This document shows positions 44,882 to 54,185 of a DNA stretch of 64,000 bases, one piece after another. The stretch lies in NCBI RefSeq assembly GCF_006980705.1, contig NZ_SBHO01000010.1:22086-86085 (forward strand), in the 5' to 3' direction. The stretch comes from Tepidiphilus olei (GTDB taxonomy: Bacteria > Pseudomonadota > Gammaproteobacteria > Burkholderiales > Rhodocyclaceae). Numbering within the stretch: the stretch's first letter is position 1; every line of letters starts with the position of its first letter. The position numbers and the translations under genes are program-made. The notes under the pieces were generated by a model. The model was not told the origin of the DNA, made no database searches, and worked only from the letters and a program-made list of their open reading frames with translations.

Positions 44882-45727
44882 TCAACCGCTGCGCGCTGCC
44901 AGCCTCGACCCGGCGACGGCGCCGCCCGCCTCCATCCAGCGTCGCAGCCGCTGCGCATCGGCCACGCGCGTGAGCTTGCCCTGACTGTTCATCAGCACGA
45001 TGATCACCGGCCGATCCGAGAGCTCGCTGAGCATCACCAGGCAGCGGCCAGCTTCACTGATGTAGCCCGTTTTCTGCAAAGAGATTCGCCAATCGTCGCG
45101 TCCCACCAAACGGTTGGTCGTGCCAAAGCTCACGCGCTGGCGGCCAACGAGCACCTCGGCCCGTTCCCTGGTGGAAAAGTCGCGAATCAAAGGATACTCG
45201 TTCGCGGCGCGCACCATTTTCACCAGATCCTGCATGGAAGCCACGTTGTCGGGACTCAGCCCTGCCGGATCGACGAAACGGGAATGATGCATCCCCAACA
45301 TGCGCGCCTTGACGTTCATCGCTCGAAGAAACGCCGGGCGCCCACCGGGATAATGGCGTGACAGCGCCATGGCCGCGCGGTTCTCGGAAGCCATGAGCGC
45401 CAAGAGCAACGCCTCGCGGCGGGTGAGGCGAGCTCCGATCCGCAAACGCGAGCGGGTCCCTTTGATGGTATCGACGTCCTCCTTGCCGATGCTGATCTCC
45501 TCGTCGAGCGGCAGACGGCTCTCGAGCACCACCATGGCCGTCATCAACTTGGTGATCGAGGCGATCGGCATGGGTTCGGCCGGGTCGCCGCGCAGGGCGA
45601 TGCGCTCGAGCGAGCGCGCATCCGCCACGAGGAAAGATTCGGACTTGAGCGGCGGCTCGGCCGCCTGCGCCCACGACACCACCAACAGGATCGCAAGGAT
45701 CCCTCCCTGAACGAACCGGCGCAGCAT
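44882..45727 (-). CDS. pbpG: D-alanyl-D-alanine endopeptidase/carboxypeptidase (PBP7-like)
   Basis: A 281-residue penicillin-binding protein of the S11 family. A Sec signal peptide is visible (FVQGGILAILLVVSWAQA, cleavage near residue 22). The active-site motifs are complete: Ser57-x-x-Lys60 (SITK), SEN at 114-116 and KTG at 219-221. The short length without a C-terminal anchor domain matches the PBP7/8 endopeptidases that cut DD-crosslinks of peptidoglycan. The start at 45727 is chosen for the signal peptide. Confidence 0.88.
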   Translation of the reverse strand: MLRRFVQGGILAILLVVSWAQAAEPPLKSESFLVADARSLERIALRGDPAEPMPIASITKLMTAMVVLESRLPLDEEISIGKEDVDTIKGTRSRLRIGARLTRREALLLALMASENRAAMALSRHYPGGRPAFLRAMNVKARMLGMHHSRFVDPAGLSPDNVASMQDLVKMVRAANEYPLIRDFSTRERAEVLVGRQRVSFGTTNRLVGRDDWRISLQKTGYISEAGRCLVMLSELSDRPVIIVLMNSQGKLTRVADAQRLRRWMEAGGAVAGSRLAARSG

Positions 45728-45926
45728 GACACCCTCCCGACGCAGATCGAGCGACTGACGATCCGCCAAATATAACAGTTTGTGACGGAAGACGAGCCAT
45801 TCGCCGGCATGAATACGCTGCCGGTCAGTATCCCCGTCATCGACTCGTGCGATAATTATGGCCTCGCCGCCGCCCGCGGGCCGCGACGCCACCGGCTTTT
45901 TTACTGCATCACCCGTGAGGAAGTCC

Positions 45927-47771
45927 ATGACCGACAATCGTTTCCGCCGCATGGCGCTCGACTCGGCGCCTGCCTACGTGCGCCACGAAGGGCTCAAGCG
46001 CTGGGTGGCCGACATCGCCGAGCTCACCGAACCCGACCGAATCCATTGGTGCGACGGCTCGCAGGAAGAATACGACCGCCTGTGCCAAGAGATGGTCGAA
46101 TCCGGCACGCTGATCCGGCTCAACCCCGAGAAACGCCCCAATTCCTACCTCGCCTGGTCCGACCCCTCCGACGTCGCCCGCGTGGAAGACCGCACCTTCA
46201 TCTGTACCCAGGACCCGGACGATGCCGGCCCCACCAACAACTGGGAAGATCCGGCGAAGATGCGCGCCACGCTCACGGGGCTTTTCCGGGGTTGCATGCA
46301 CGGGCGCACACTCTACGTCATCCCCTTCTCCATGGGGCCGCTGGGCAGCCCGATCGCGCACATCGGCGTGGAACTCTCCGACAGCCCCTACGTGGTGGCC
46401 AACATGCGCATCATGACGCGCATGGGCAAAGCCGTCTACGACGTGCTGGGCGAGAACGGCTTCTTCGTGCCGGCCGTGCATTCGGTGGGCGCGCCGCTCG
46501 CGCCGGGCCAAAAGGACGTGCGCTGGCCGTGCAACCACACCAAGTACATCGTGCACTTCCCCGAGACCCGCGAGATCTGGTCTTTCGGTTCGGGCTACGG
46601 CGGCAATGCACTGCTTGGCAAGAAGTGCTTCGCGCTGCGCATCGCCTCGACCATGGCGCGCGACGAGGGCTGGCTTGCCGAGCACATGCTCATTCTCGGC
46701 GTCGAATCCCCGCAGGGCGAGAAGACCTACGTGGCCGCCGCCTTCCCCTCGGCCTGCGGCAAGACCAACTTCGCCATGCTCATCCCGCCCAAGCGTTTCG
46801 ACGGCTGGAAGGTCACCACGGTGGGCGACGACATCGCCTGGATCAAGCCCGGTCCCGACGGCAAGTTTCGTGCCATCAACCCCGAGGCGGGCTTCTTCGG
46901 CGTCGCGCCCGGCACCGGCGTGAAGACCAACCCCAACGCCATGGCCACGCTGCACTCCAATGTGATCTTCACCAACGTCGCGCTCACCGACGACGGCGAC
47001 GTGTGGTGGGAAGGCATGTGCGAGCCTCCGGCGCACTGCCTCGACTGGCAAGGGCGCGACTGGACGCCCGAAATCGCCCGCGAGACCGGGCGCAAGGCCG
47101 CGCACCCCAACGCCCGCTTCACCGCCCCCGCGAGCCAGTGCCCCTCGATCGACCCCGAATGGGAGAACCCCGAAGGCGTGCCCATCTCCGCCTTCATCTT
47201 CGGCGGGCGGCGCGCCACCACCGTGCCCCTCGTCTACGAAGCCTTCAACTGGGGCTATGGGGTGTACATGGCTGCGACCCTGGGGTCGGAGACCACGGCG
47301 GCGGCCACCGGCAAAGAGGGCGTGGTGCGCCGCGACCCCTTCGCCATGCTGCCTTTCTGCGGCTACCACATGGGCGACTACTTCAACCATTGGCTGCGCA
47401 TGGGCCGCGTGGTCGAACATCCGCCGCGCATCTTCTGCGTGAACTGGTTCCGCCTGGACGAAAACGGCCGCTTCATGTGGCCCGGCTTCGGCGAGAACAT
47501 GCGCGTGCTCAAGTGGATCGTCGACCGCTGCCAAGGGCGAGTCGGTGCCAAGGAGACGCCGCTCGGCTGGATGCCGCGGTTCGAAGACATCGACTGGACG
47601 GGGCTCGACATCACCCGTGAAGAGTTCGAGGCGCTGACCCGCGTCGACGTCGAGGCTTGGCGCAAAGAACTCTCCGAGCACAAGGAATGGTTCGACAAGC
47701 TCGGCGAGCGCCTGCCGCGCGAGCTGGTGCTCAAGCGCGAGCTCTTCGAACTGATGCTGCACGAAGACTGA
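45927..47771 (+). CDS. pckG: Phosphoenolpyruvate carboxykinase (GTP)
   Basis: A 614-residue GTP-dependent PEP carboxykinase, converting oxaloacetate and GTP to PEP at the head of gluconeogenesis. The P-loop [13 protein letters not shown] and the kinase-2 motif [11 protein letters not shown] are present, as are the substrate-binding [23 protein letters not shown] region and the Mn2+-site AEHMLIL. The ATG at 45927 is preceded by GAGGAAG. Betaproteobacteria commonly use this GTP form. The aminotransferase follows after 19 bp. Confidence 0.96.
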   Translation: MTDNRFRRMALDSAPAYVRHEGLKRWVADIAELTEPDRIHWCDGSQEEYDRLCQEMVESGTLIRLNPEKRPNSYLAWSDPSDVARVEDRTFICTQDPDDAGPTNNWEDPAKMRATLTGLFRGCMHGRTLYVIPFSMGPLGSPIAHIGVELSDSPYVVANMRIMTRMGKAVYDVLGENGFFVPAVHSVGAPLAPGQKDVRWPCNHTKYIVHFPETREIWSFGSGYGGNALLGKKCFALRIASTMARDEGWLAEHMLILGVESPQGEKTYVAAAFPSACGKTNFAMLIPPKRFDGWKVTTVGDDIAWIKPGPDGKFRAINPEAGFFGVAPGTGVKTNPNAMATLHSNVIFTNVALTDDGDVWWEGMCEPPAHCLDWQGRDWTPEIARETGRKAAHPNARFTAPASQCPSIDPEWENPEGVPISAFIFGGRRATTVPLVYEAFNWGYGVYMAATLGSETTAAATGKEGVVRRDPFAMLPFCGYHMGDYFNHWLRMGRVVEHPPRIFCVNWFRLDENGRFMWPGFGENMRVLKWIVDRCQGRVGAKETPLGWMPRFEDIDWTGLDITREEFEALTRVDVEAWRKELSEHKEWFDKLGERLPRELVLKRELFELMLHED

Positions 47772-47790
47772 CCGACGAAGGAGCGCGGCG

Positions 47791-48954
47791 ATGACCCCGA
47801 GGTTCGCCGCCCGCATGGGTGAGATCGCGCCGTTTCACGTGATGGAGCTGCTGCGCCGCGCCTCCGAGCTCGAACGTGCCGGCTGCGACGTGATCCACAT
47901 GGAAGTGGGAGAGCCCGACTTTCCCACGCCCGAACCGGTGCTGGACGCGGCCCGGCGCTTCCTCGCGGCCGGGCGCGTGGCCTATACGCCGGCGCTGGGT
48001 CTGCCGGCGCTGCGTGAGGCGATCTCCGCCTTCTATGCCGAGCGATTGGGAGCCGACGTCGCCCCCGAGCGCATCGTCGTCACCGCGGGCGCTTCTGGCG
48101 CCCTGGTGCTGGCGCTGGGTATCACCACCGATCCCGGCGACGAGTGGCTGCTGCCCGACCCTTCCTACCCCTGCAACCGCCACCTCGTGCGCACCTTCGA
48201 GGGGCGGGTGCGGCTGCTGCCGGTGGGCCCCGAGACGGCCTTCCAGCCCACGGCGACGATGATCGCCGCGGCCTGCGGGCCGCGCACCCGCGGCGTGATG
48301 CTCGCCTCGCCGGCCAATCCCACCGGCACCCTGCTCTCGCTCGAGGAGATCGAGGCGATCGCCGAGGCGGCCGCCGCACGCGGCGTGATCACGCTCGTCG
48401 ACGAGATTTACCAGGGGCTCACGTACGGCGAGGAGATGCGTACCATCCTCTCGCGCCGGCACGACGTACTCGTCGTCAACAGTTTCTCCAAGTATTTCGG
48501 CATGACCGGCTGGCGCCTCGGCTGGCTGGTGCTACCCGATGCCGATTGGGTGCGCGAGGCGGAAAAGCTCGCCCAGCACCTCTTCATCTCGCCCTCGACG
48601 GTAGCCCAGCACGCGGCGCTCGCCGCTTTCCTGCCGCAGACCCGGGAAGAATTGGAGCGGCGACGCCACGAGTTCGCCCAACGGCGTACGCTGCTGCTGC
48701 GCGGACTCGATACCCTGGGCTTGAACGTGCCGGCCGAACCCACCGGCGCCTTCTATGCCTACGCCGACGTCTCGGCCTTGGGAGAGGCGGCCGATCGGCT
48801 CGCGCAACGCTTCATCGAGGAAGCGCACGTGGCCGTCACCCCCGGCAGGGATTTCGGCGAGCACCGCGCCGAGCACTTTTTGCGCTTTGCCTATACCACC
48901 ACACAAGCGCGCATCGCCGCCGCCATCGAGCGGCTGGCCAAGATGCTACCCTGA
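47791..48954 (+). CDS. Class I/II pyridoxal-phosphate aminotransferase
   Basis: A 387-residue fold-type I aminotransferase. VGEPDFPTPEPV, GVMLASPANPTGTLL, DEIYQGLTYG and the PLP-lysine motif NSFSKYFGMTGWRLGWLV are all present; the C-terminal carboxylate-binding Arg is in FLRFAYTTT. The substrate could be aspartate, alanine or an aromatic amino acid. The closeness of pckG (19 bp) would fit supply of oxaloacetate or pyruvate, an inference from context. Confidence 0.88.
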   Translation: MTPRFAARMGEIAPFHVMELLRRASELERAGCDVIHMEVGEPDFPTPEPVLDAARRFLAAGRVAYTPALGLPALREAISAFYAERLGADVAPERIVVTAGASGALVLALGITTDPGDEWLLPDPSYPCNRHLVRTFEGRVRLLPVGPETAFQPTATMIAAACGPRTRGVMLASPANPTGTLLSLEEIEAIAEAAAARGVITLVDEIYQGLTYGEEMRTILSRRHDVLVVNSFSKYFGMTGWRLGWLVLPDADWVREAEKLAQHLFISPSTVAQHAALAAFLPQTREELERRRHEFAQRRTLLLRGLDTLGLNVPAEPTGAFYAYADVSALGEAADRLAQRFIEEAHVAVTPGRDFGEHRAEHFLRFAYTTTQARIAAAIERLAKMLP

Positions 48955-49162
48955 CGATCGCAACGACGAACGCATGCCTCGTATGAGCCGCCACGCGAGT
49001 GCCGGGCGAAGCGTTCCCTGGCGCGAACACCCCCTGGGCTCATCATCGTGAAGGATCGTGAGGCGTCGCACATCTCGCTCAGGACGACCCCAACCACTCT
49101 CTGCCCCGCCAGCAGGCGCGACGATTGACCTCGGCACACTGCAGCCGCCCTGCGCCGGGGAG

Positions 49163-50020
49163 TCAGCCCCGCTGCTGATGGTTGGCGATCTGCTCCAGAC
49201 TGCGCTTCATCGACAAAACCCGCCGAGCATAGCGCCTATCGGGATCATCGATGGCCCCATTGTAGGCCTGCAAGGCAGTTTCCAGATCCCCATGCCGTTC
49301 GATGGCCTCCACCAAAACGTCGATGCCCACCATTACGTTGAGCACCGGATCGAACAACGCGCGCGCATGCACTTCCCGATCGAGACGGGCGGCGATCTTG
49401 TCGCCGTGCCATTTCGGGATCACTTGCATCAAACCCTGAGCACCGGCAGCGCTTTCGGCGAAGGGGTTGAATCCGGATTCGATGGCGATGATCGCCACCA
49501 CCAGCGTTGGATCGATCCCTCGCCGACGCGATTCTTCCTCGACGGCCAGAAAGAGCGGCGTGAGCATCCCGGAAGCCACCCGATACCGACGCGCCACATG
49601 ATCACGCAGCCGGCGCAACTCGGGGCTGAGCGCCTGAATCCCCAAGTGGGCATGCACCGAATCTGCCGAGGACAAACCCGCCGAAGAAGGTTTGCGCGCC
49701 TCCACTTTCTGCTTGCCGCTCACCGCCGCGGCAGGGGTTTGCGGCTGCACTTCTGTGGCACGCTCGACCACGGCATCCATGGGGCTCGAGGCATGAAGCA
49801 CGTCCACCCCCGAAGATTCCTCGCCGTCCTCGTCTTGCGACAAAGACAGGAACGCCGTGACCGAGGAAGGCATGGCCGCCACTCCTGCATCGGAGACCAC
49901 GGCCAGACCCAAGATACCGAAACCGATGGCGAGCAACAACAGCACGGTGGACACCGTACGCCCTGGCGCCGTCTTGCGGGACGGCTCTAGCGAATCATCA
50001 TGACGCCGTTCGTCGGTCAT
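49163..50020 (-). CDS. Membrane-anchored lytic transglycosylase (SLT domain)
   Basis: A 285-residue protein with one N-terminal membrane anchor (TVLLLLAIGFGILGLAVVS, about 25-42), a low-complexity linker to about 125, and a C-terminal SLT domain. The catalytic Glu181 lies in AIESGFNPFAES, followed by GAQGLMQVIPKWHG and LQAYNG. It cleaves the MurNAc-GlcNAc bond of peptidoglycan. The AGGAGG site 6 bp upstream of the ATG at 50020 supports the start. The 208-bp gap on its 3' side (48955-49162) holds nothing recognisable. Confidence 0.87.
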   Translation of the reverse strand: MTDERRHDDSLEPSRKTAPGRTVSTVLLLLAIGFGILGLAVVSDAGVAAMPSSVTAFLSLSQDEDGEESSGVDVLHASSPMDAVVERATEVQPQTPAAAVSGKQKVEARKPSSAGLSSADSVHAHLGIQALSPELRRLRDHVARRYRVASGMLTPLFLAVEEESRRRGIDPTLVVAIIAIESGFNPFAESAAGAQGLMQVIPKWHGDKIAARLDREVHARALFDPVLNVMVGIDVLVEAIERHGDLETALQAYNGAIDDPDRRYARRVLSMKRSLEQIANHQQRG

Positions 50021-50273
50021 GACATCGACCTCCTTCTTGATTCGGATGCCTTCGCCTGGACGGGAAGAATTTCACCGCACACGCGGCAAAGGCGAAAGCG
50101 ACCCCGAAAGCATACAGACCAGCCGGAACGCGGCTGAATTGAGCGACGGCAGCAAGGCCGCCGCAGAGAAAAGATGAGAAACGATCATTGAGGAATTCGG
50201 AGAATAGCGTAAAAAACTCGACAAGCCAAGGACTTGGCCCATCGAGACGCAAACTCCCCCGACCCTGTTGCAT
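49998..50273 (-). CDS. Hypothetical small membrane protein between ampD and the transglycosylase
   Basis: A 91-residue minus-strand frame that begins 2 bp after the ampD stop (TAA-GA-ATG) and overlaps the transglycosylase start by 23 bp. One or two membrane segments are plausible: FSSFLCGGLAAVAQF and AGLYAFGVAFAFAACAVKFF. The tail is basic and polar. No family is recognised. The only support is the coupling geometry, the plausible hydrophobic segments and the absence of another feature in the gap. Confidence 0.35.
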   Translation of the reverse strand: MQQGRGSLRLDGPSPWLVEFFTLFSEFLNDRFSSFLCGGLAAVAQFSRVPAGLYAFGVAFAFAACAVKFFPSRRRHPNQEGGRCHDRRTAS

Positions 50274-50275
50274 TC

Positions 50276-50881
50276 TTACGACAGCGGTCGAGGAAGAAAA
50301 CGCCCCGAAAAAAGACCGGCGATCCTCGAGCGCGCAGCGAGCGGCGCGGGCAAGGAAGACGCAAAACGATACCAATCGAAGAAAGGCCCGGGGTCGGTCT
50401 TACGACCCGGAGATATATGACAATGGCCTGCAATCGCGTCGATCCCAGGATATCTTCTTATCAATGCGGCAACGAGCGCCCCCGTTCGTTCGTACTGCGC
50501 CGGCGTGAAAGGCTGCCGATCGGAGCCTTCGAGTTCGATGCCCACGGAGAAATCGTTGCAGCGCTCCCGCCCTTCCCACCAGGAGAGGCCGGCATGCCAG
50601 GCACGGCGATCCGGAGGAACGAATTCGATCGTTTCGCCGTCGCGCCGGATGAAGTAGTGTGCCGACACGCGCAGCCCCTCGAGCGAGGCAAAGGCGGGAT
50701 GACCGGCCGGATCGAGCGTGTTGGTGAAGAGCCGCTCGACCGCATCGCCGCCGAAGACTTCCGGCGGCAGGCTGATCGCGTGCAGCACCACCAGGCTGAT
50801 CGGCATGCCCGCCGGGCGATCGTCGCAGTTGGGTGAGGCCACGCACCGATCGACCCAGCGTTCGAGTTCTTCCACGACCAT
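50276..50881 (-). CDS. ampD: 1,6-anhydro-N-acetylmuramyl-L-alanine amidase
   Basis: A 201-residue cytoplasmic amidase that recycles cell-wall muropeptides. The zinc ligands agree with the family: His34 in VVLHAISLP, His153 in GHCHISPGRK and Asp163. VSAHYFIRRDGE and AWHAGLSWWEGR are further AmpD features. The ATG at 50881 is chosen because the longer frame crosses cobU on the opposite strand. With the neighbouring transglycosylase it fits peptidoglycan recycling. Confidence 0.92.
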   Translation of the reverse strand: MVVEELERWVDRCVASPNCDDRPAGMPISLVVLHAISLPPEVFGGDAVERLFTNTLDPAGHPAFASLEGLRVSAHYFIRRDGETIEFVPPDRRAWHAGLSWWEGRERCNDFSVGIELEGSDRQPFTPAQYERTGALVAALIRRYPGIDAIAGHCHISPGRKTDPGPFFDWYRFASSLPAPLAARSRIAGLFSGRFLPRPLS

Positions 50882-50910
50882 GTTCTCCAAACCGGTTCGT
50901 CCAGGGTCTC

Positions 50911-50916
50911 TATAAT
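50911..50916 (+). promoter_or_regulatory. -10 element of the cobU promoter
   Basis: A perfect TATAAT lies at 50911-50916, 31 bp before the cobU ATG. The -35 region 17-18 bp upstream is poor. Transcription would start near 50923, leaving a leader of about 25 nt, too short for a cobalamin riboswitch. Confidence 0.4.
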
Positions 50917-50947
50917 AGGCGGTTTCAGGTTTCGGACCCGCCCCTAT

Positions 50948-51481
50948 ATGAGCACCCACTTCCTGCTCGGCGGCGCCCGCAGCGGCAAGAGCGCCCTGGC
51001 GCAACGGCTGGCCGAAGACAGCGGTCTGCCGGTGACGGTGATCGTCACGGGCGAAGCCCGCGATAGCGAAATGGCCGAGCGCATCGCCCGCCATCGGCAG
51101 GAGCGCCCCGCCCATTGGCTGACGGTGGAGACCCCCTTCGCGCTCGCCGCCGCCCTGCGCGCCCATGCCGCCCCCGATCGCTTCGTCCTCGTCGATTGCC
51201 TCACGCTATGGCTGTCGAACTGGCTGCTCGCCTGCCTCGACGAACCGCCGCGCCGAACGCCGACCGAATTCGCCGCCGAGCGCGCGGCGCTGCTCGAACT
51301 CGTGGCCGATCCGCCCGGTCCGCTCGTGCTGGTCGCCAACGAAGTCGGCCTGGGGCTGGTGCCCGATACTTCGCTCGGGCGGCGCTTTCGCGACGAGGCC
51401 GGGCGGCTCAATCAGGACGTCGCCGTGCGTGCCGCCGCCGTGAGCCTTGTCGTTGCCGGCCTGCCGCTGCAGCTCAAATAA
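50948..51481 (+). CDS. cobU: Adenosylcobinamide kinase/guanylyltransferase
   Basis: A 177-residue bifunctional enzyme that phosphorylates adenosylcobinamide and adds GMP. The P-loop [14 protein letters not shown] is at 8-21, with [13 protein letters not shown] and [28 protein letters not shown] as further CobU/CobP signatures. First gene of the cobUTSC cluster for the lower-ligand end of cobalamin synthesis. Confidence 0.94.
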   Translation: MSTHFLLGGARSGKSALAQRLAEDSGLPVTVIVTGEARDSEMAERIARHRQERPAHWLTVETPFALAAALRAHAAPDRFVLVDCLTLWLSNWLLACLDEPPRRTPTEFAAERAALLELVADPPGPLVLVANEVGLGLVPDTSLGRRFRDEAGRLNQDVAVRAAAVSLVVAGLPLQLK

Positions 51482-51492
51482 GGTTTCCCCGA

Positions 51493-51510
51493 GGGAAAGC
51501 GGCGTTTCCC
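51493..51510 (+). terminator. Small hairpin between cobU and cobT
   Basis: GGGAAA-GCGGCG-TTTCCC forms a 6-bp stem in the 82-bp gap between cobU and cobT. A TACAAT further downstream (near 51528) could be an internal -10. Whether this is an attenuating hairpin or neutral is unknown. Confidence 0.3.
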
Positions 51511-51563
51511 CCGCGATCGCGTTTGCGTACAATGCGGGCTTTCGCCCACGATCTTTCCGCCCC

Positions 51564-52604
51564 ATGCTCGAATTCTCCCTCACACCGACGCACGATCCGG
51601 AACTCGCCGCCCGGCTGCAGCGCGCCATCGACGACAAGACCAAGCCGCGTGGTGCGCTGGGGCGGCTCGAGACCACGGCGCTGCGTTTGGGTCTCATCCA
51701 ACGCCGCCTCGACCCCCATCTGGAACGCCCGCAGGCACTCGTCTTCGCCGCCGATCACGGCGCCACGCACCGGCCCGGCATCTCGGCCTTCCCGCGCGAG
51801 GTCACCTGGCAGATGGTGGAAAACTTCCTCGCTGGCGGGGCGGCGATCAACGTCTTCTGCCGGCAGCACGGCATCCCGCTCGCCGTGGTCGACGCCGGCG
51901 TGGATCACGTGTTCGCGCCGCACCCCGGCCTGATCGACGCCAAACTCGCTTTCGGCAGCAACGACTATCTCCAGGCGCCCGCGCTCGGCCGGGAATTGGC
52001 CGTGCGCTGCCTCGCCACCGGCGCCGAGCTGGTGCGCCGCCTGGCACCCGAGACCGACTGCCTGCTGCTGGGCGAGATGGGCATCGGCAACACGGCTTCG
52101 GCGACGCTGCTCACCCACTGCTTCACCGGCGCCCCGCTCGCGGCGATCACTGGCCGCGGCACGGGGCTCGACGACGAGGGACTGGCGAAGAAACGCCAGC
52201 TGCTCGAGACGGCGCTCGCGCGCGGCGGCGTACCCGCCGATCCGATCGACGTGCTCGCCGAATACGGCGGACTCGAGATCGGACAGATCGCCGGGGCGAT
52301 GCTCGCCGCGGCCGAACGCCGTCTCGTCATCCTCGTCGACGGCTTCATCGTCACCGCCGCGCTCCTCGTCGCCCATGCCCTGGAGCCGGCCGTACTCGAC
52401 TACTGCATCTTCTCGCACCGCTCGCAGGAGCCGGGGCACCGCCTGCAGCTCGCACACCTCGGCGCCGAAGCGCTCCTCGAACTCGACCTGCGCCTGGGCG
52501 AGGGTACCGGCGCGGCGCTCGCCTATCCGCTCGTCGTCTCCGCCGCCGCCTTCCTGCGCGAGATGGCCAGTTTCTCGGCCGCCGGCGTGGCCTCGGGCAG
52601 CTGA
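51564..52604 (+). CDS. cobT: Nicotinate-nucleotide:dimethylbenzimidazole phosphoribosyltransferase
   Basis: A 346-residue CobT that activates the lower ligand as alpha-ribazole phosphate. Diagnostic stretches are [59 protein letters not shown] and the C-terminal [16 protein letters not shown] with the catalytic Glu. The ATG at 51564 gives the conserved N-terminus; the longer frame runs into cobU. Confidence 0.94.
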   Translation: MLEFSLTPTHDPELAARLQRAIDDKTKPRGALGRLETTALRLGLIQRRLDPHLERPQALVFAADHGATHRPGISAFPREVTWQMVENFLAGGAAINVFCRQHGIPLAVVDAGVDHVFAPHPGLIDAKLAFGSNDYLQAPALGRELAVRCLATGAELVRRLAPETDCLLLGEMGIGNTASATLLTHCFTGAPLAAITGRGTGLDDEGLAKKRQLLETALARGGVPADPIDVLAEYGGLEIGQIAGAMLAAAERRLVILVDGFIVTAALLVAHALEPAVLDYCIFSHRSQEPGHRLQLAHLGAEALLELDLRLGEGTGAALAYPLVVSAAAFLREMASFSAAGVASGS

Positions 52605-52637
52605 AGCGGTGGCACGACCACGCCTGCGCGCTCCACC

Positions 52638-53417
52638 ATGATCCGTACCCTTTTCTGGCGGTTCGTCGCAGCGCTGCAGTTCTTCACCCGGCTGCCGCTG
52701 CCGCGCGACTTGCCCCAAGTACCGTTCCATCAGAGCGGTGCCATCGGCTTTTTCCCCTGGGCGGGACTCGTCGTCGGGCTCCTCGAGGCCGCGGTGTTGT
52801 CGTTGGCGCTCTGGCTGTGGCCCCCGACCGTCGCCGCGGTGCTCGCCGTGGCGTTCGTGGTCCTGCTCACCGGGGCCATGCACGAGGATGGCCTGAGCGA
52901 TGCTGTCGACGGCTTCGGTGCCGGCTGGGATAGAATGCACATCCTCGCCATCATGAAGGACGCACGGCTGGGCAATTACGGGGCCACCGCCCTCATCCTG
53001 GCACTGGGGGCACGGGTGGCGCTCACCGCCACGCTCGCCAGCGAGCTCGGAGCGGGATCGCTGTTCGCTGCGCTCATGGCGGCGCATGCGGTCTCGCGCG
53101 GCGCCGTACTATTCCCCACGCTGGTGTTGCCCTATGCGCGCGCCGAAGACACCACGAGCCGCGCCAAACCGCTGGTTGCAGGGCTGGACAAGGCGGCGAA
53201 GCTCACCGCCACGGCCGGGGTACTCGCGCCGCTAGCCTGTCTCCCGCCGCCGGTCGCGCTCGCGGGGCTCGTCGCCGCCGCGGCCGCCGCCGCCGCATGG
53301 ACCCGGCTGTGCGCCCGCCGGCTGGGCGGCTACACCGGCGACGTGCTCGGTGCCGTCCAACAAACGGGCGAAATCACCTTTTTGCTAGGAATCTTGGCTG
53401 CATGGAAATTCATCTGA
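52638..53417 (+). CDS. cobS: Adenosylcobinamide-GDP ribazoletransferase (cobalamin synthase)
   Basis: A 259-residue inner-membrane enzyme joining adenosylcobinamide-GDP to alpha-ribazole. FFTRLPLP near the N-terminus, the metal-binding HEDGLSDAVDGFGAGWDR (acidic motif), and KDARLGNYGATALIL are CobS signatures. About six membrane segments follow. It overlaps cobC by 16 bp. Confidence 0.93.
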   Translation: MIRTLFWRFVAALQFFTRLPLPRDLPQVPFHQSGAIGFFPWAGLVVGLLEAAVLSLALWLWPPTVAAVLAVAFVVLLTGAMHEDGLSDAVDGFGAGWDRMHILAIMKDARLGNYGATALILALGARVALTATLASELGAGSLFAALMAAHAVSRGAVLFPTLVLPYARAEDTTSRAKPLVAGLDKAAKLTATAGVLAPLACLPPPVALAGLVAAAAAAAAWTRLCARRLGGYTGDVLGAVQQTGEITFLLGILAAWKFI

Positions 53418-53959
53418 TCCGACATCCGCGCGTGGCCGTCGACCCGGGCTTGTGCTACGGCCACAGCGACGTACCGCTCGCCGAACCCGCAGAGGAAGCC
53501 GCCGAGCGCCTGTTCCCCTGGCTGCCAGAGCGCTTTCGCCTCTTCTCCAGCCCTTCGAGCCGAGCACACGCGCTGGCCCAGTCTCTGGGACAGCCCATCC
53601 TCGACGAGCGTCTCAAGGAAATGCACTTCGGCCAATGGGAGCTGCAGCCGTTCGAGTCCCTGGGCGAAGCCCTGGAACTCTGGGCGAAAAATCCCTTCGG
53701 TTTTCAGCCGCCGGGGGGTGAGTCGGCCGCCGAAATGGCCATGCGCGTGCTCGAATGGTGGCAGGAGACACGCGAACGCCACCAGGACGAGGAAGCGATC
53801 GTGATCGTCGCCCACGGCGGCCCCTTGCGTGTGCTCGCCGGGCACCTGCTCGGGCTGCCGCGAGAGCGTTGGCTCGCCCTCGACTTCGGTTGTGCCCAAT
53901 CCACACGCATCGACCTCGAGCCCTGGGGGAGCATGCTGCGGTGGTTCAATCGAGCGTAA
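53402..53959 (+). CDS. cobC: Histidine phosphatase, alpha-ribazole phosphatase-like
   Basis: A 185-residue phosphoglycerate-mutase-type phosphatase. LIRHPRVAVD carries the catalytic RHP in place of the more common RHG, a form common in CobC-like enzymes, and the second His is in IVAHGGPLR. It removes the phosphate of alpha-ribazole phosphate or of cobalamin phosphate. The overlap with cobS supports the pathway assignment. Confidence 0.85.
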   Translation: MEIHLIRHPRVAVDPGLCYGHSDVPLAEPAEEAAERLFPWLPERFRLFSSPSSRAHALAQSLGQPILDERLKEMHFGQWELQPFESLGEALELWAKNPFGFQPPGGESAAEMAMRVLEWWQETRERHQDEEAIVIVAHGGPLRVLAGHLLGLPRERWLALDFGCAQSTRIDLEPWGSMLRWFNRA

Positions 53960-54019
53960 ACCAGCGCCGCCAGCGGTTCAGCTGCCACCGGCACAATAGC
54001 CGAGGTCTATCTCCGAAGT

Positions 54020-54170
54020 CTAGGGAGACGCTGAATAATTGGCTGCGCGGGCGAATCGCTGCGTTGCGCGGTGCTCGCTCCCTCGCCTATCCACTCGATA
54101 TGTCTCGGTCGCTGCGCTCCGTGCGCCTTGCGCTTCATCCCGCTCGCTCATTTCTTCAGCGTCTCCCTAG
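54020..54170. mobile_element. MITE-like repeat, copy 2
   Basis: A 151-bp element with perfect 16-bp terminal inverted repeats, CTAGGGAGACGCTGAA, and an interior nearly identical to the element at 16392-16541 in the opposite orientation. It lies between the convergent cobC and the msbA-like gene and encodes no protein. CTAG is present at both outer ends and could reflect the target preference. Confidence 0.85.
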
Positions 54171-54185
54171 AGGGCACGCTGGCCT

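Noticed and set aside
45909..47816. A 635-codon minus-strand frame opposite pckG
   Set aside because: It mirrors pckG, which has the complete PEP carboxykinase motif set; the antisense product is His/Gly/Val-rich and featureless.
48955..49162. Spacer searched for a further copy of the MITE-like repeat
   Set aside because: A short resemblance to the spacer at 44.7 kb was seen, but neither the terminal repeats nor the interior blocks of the MITE are present.
51474..53087. A 537-codon minus-strand frame opposite cobT/cobS
   Set aside because: The plus strand encodes unmistakable CobT and CobS proteins; the antisense product has no domain.
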